A stretch of 64,000 nucleotides of DNA from Flavihumibacter stibioxidans (GTDB lineage Bacteria; Bacteroidota; Bacteroidia; Chitinophagales; Chitinophagaceae): positions 992,001 to 1,056,000 of the forward strand of contig NZ_MBUA01000001.1 in the NCBI RefSeq assembly GCF_014332695.1, in the 5' to 3' direction. Positions 63,848-64,000 of this stretch are shown one piece after another. The position numbers were made by a program, and so were the translations under genes. A model generated the notes under the pieces. That model was not told where the DNA came from and ran no database searches. It saw only the letters and a program-made list of their open reading frames with translations. The stretch's first letter is position 1; each line of letters starts with the position of its first letter.

Positions 63848-64000
63848 TTGAAACACATCATCGCATTATTTAAAAAAGATCTGTTGCTTGAATTCAGGCA
63901 GCAGTACACATTTTATGGCATTGTTTTATATGTTGCCAGCACCATTTTCGTGCTCTACCTGGCAATGGGACAACCGGAAGACCAGGTATGGAACGGGCTT
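63848..64000 (+). CDS. ccmB: Haem exporter protein B (CcmB), N-terminal fragment
   Basis: The frame opens with TTG at 63848 and runs off the window after 51 codons. KHIIALFKKDLLLEFRQQYT, followed by a first membrane helix (GIVLYVASTIFVLYLAMG), then EDQVWNGL, is the standard N-terminus of CcmB, the membrane subunit of the cytochrome c maturation ABC transporter. The remaining ccm genes would be outside the window. Only 15 nt separate it from tdk. Confidence 0.8.
   Translation, partial: MKHIIALFKKDLLLEFRQQYTFYGIVLYVASTIFVLYLAMGQPEDQVWNGL

Overview
The window is chromosomal DNA from a member of the Bacteroidota, most likely Chitinophagaceae or a close relative. Four things point there: promoter elements of the TTG/TAnnTTTG type; genes that start without Shine-Dalgarno sequences, except rpsU; type IX secretion components; and a DarA/DarB (dialkylresorcinol/flexirubin-type) gene pair. 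It is mostly housekeeping sequence with one biosynthetic insert. No insertion sequence, prophage or CRISPR array was seen. Layout: (1) 1-7.0 kb, nitrogen assimilation: 3' half of gltB, gltD, ammonium transporter, outer-membrane porin. (2) 7.1-14.8 kb, ppc divergent from thrABC. The thr operon has a consensus promoter and an 18-residue Thr/Ile-rich leader peptide that the usual gene-length cut-off misses. (3) 14.8-20.1 kb, S9 peptidase, sodium/solute symporter, GNAT, class-C-type serine hydrolase. The last gene ends inside a 50-nt perfect palindrome. (4) 20.3-39.8 kb, the transcription/translation block on the minus strand: four tRNAs, tuf, tRNA-Trp, secE, nusG, rplKAJL, then rpoB, plus hpf, a tyrosine recombinase and rpsU. 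The block is interrupted between rplL and rpoB by about 8.2 kb holding a nine-gene ACP/ketosynthase/DarAB/BtrH-like/ABC-exporter cluster. rpoC is not downstream of rpoB. rplL has its own terminator and rpoB its own consensus promoter, so the classical rplJL-rpoBC unit is broken up here. GTCTGACG-type inverted repeats lie at both edges of the segment holding rpoB and the cluster. (5) 39.9-53.6 kb, ribE, a PorV/PorQ-like plus gingipain-type (PorU2-like) operon, tyrS, a beta-helix/di-haem cytochrome gene pair, an aminotransferase, tRNA-Gln. (6) 53.8-63.1 kb, nucleotide-sugar and surface-polysaccharide genes (rfbDCB, two nucleotide-sugar dehydrogenases, a UDP-glucuronate decarboxylase-like gene, a DegT aminotransferase) and waaA, then tdk and the start of ccmB. 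How the genes work together: gltBD, amt and the porin take up and fix ammonium. ppc makes oxaloacetate, which feeds aspartate into thrABC. The mini-cluster looks able to build an acyl chain on an ACP, condense it (DarB/DarA), possibly transfer it (BtrH-like) and export it (ABC). The most unusual regulatory feature is the rpoB leader: a perfect Shine-Dalgarno in front of a five-codon upstream ORF, in a genome whose only other strong Shine-Dalgarno noted here is at rpsU.
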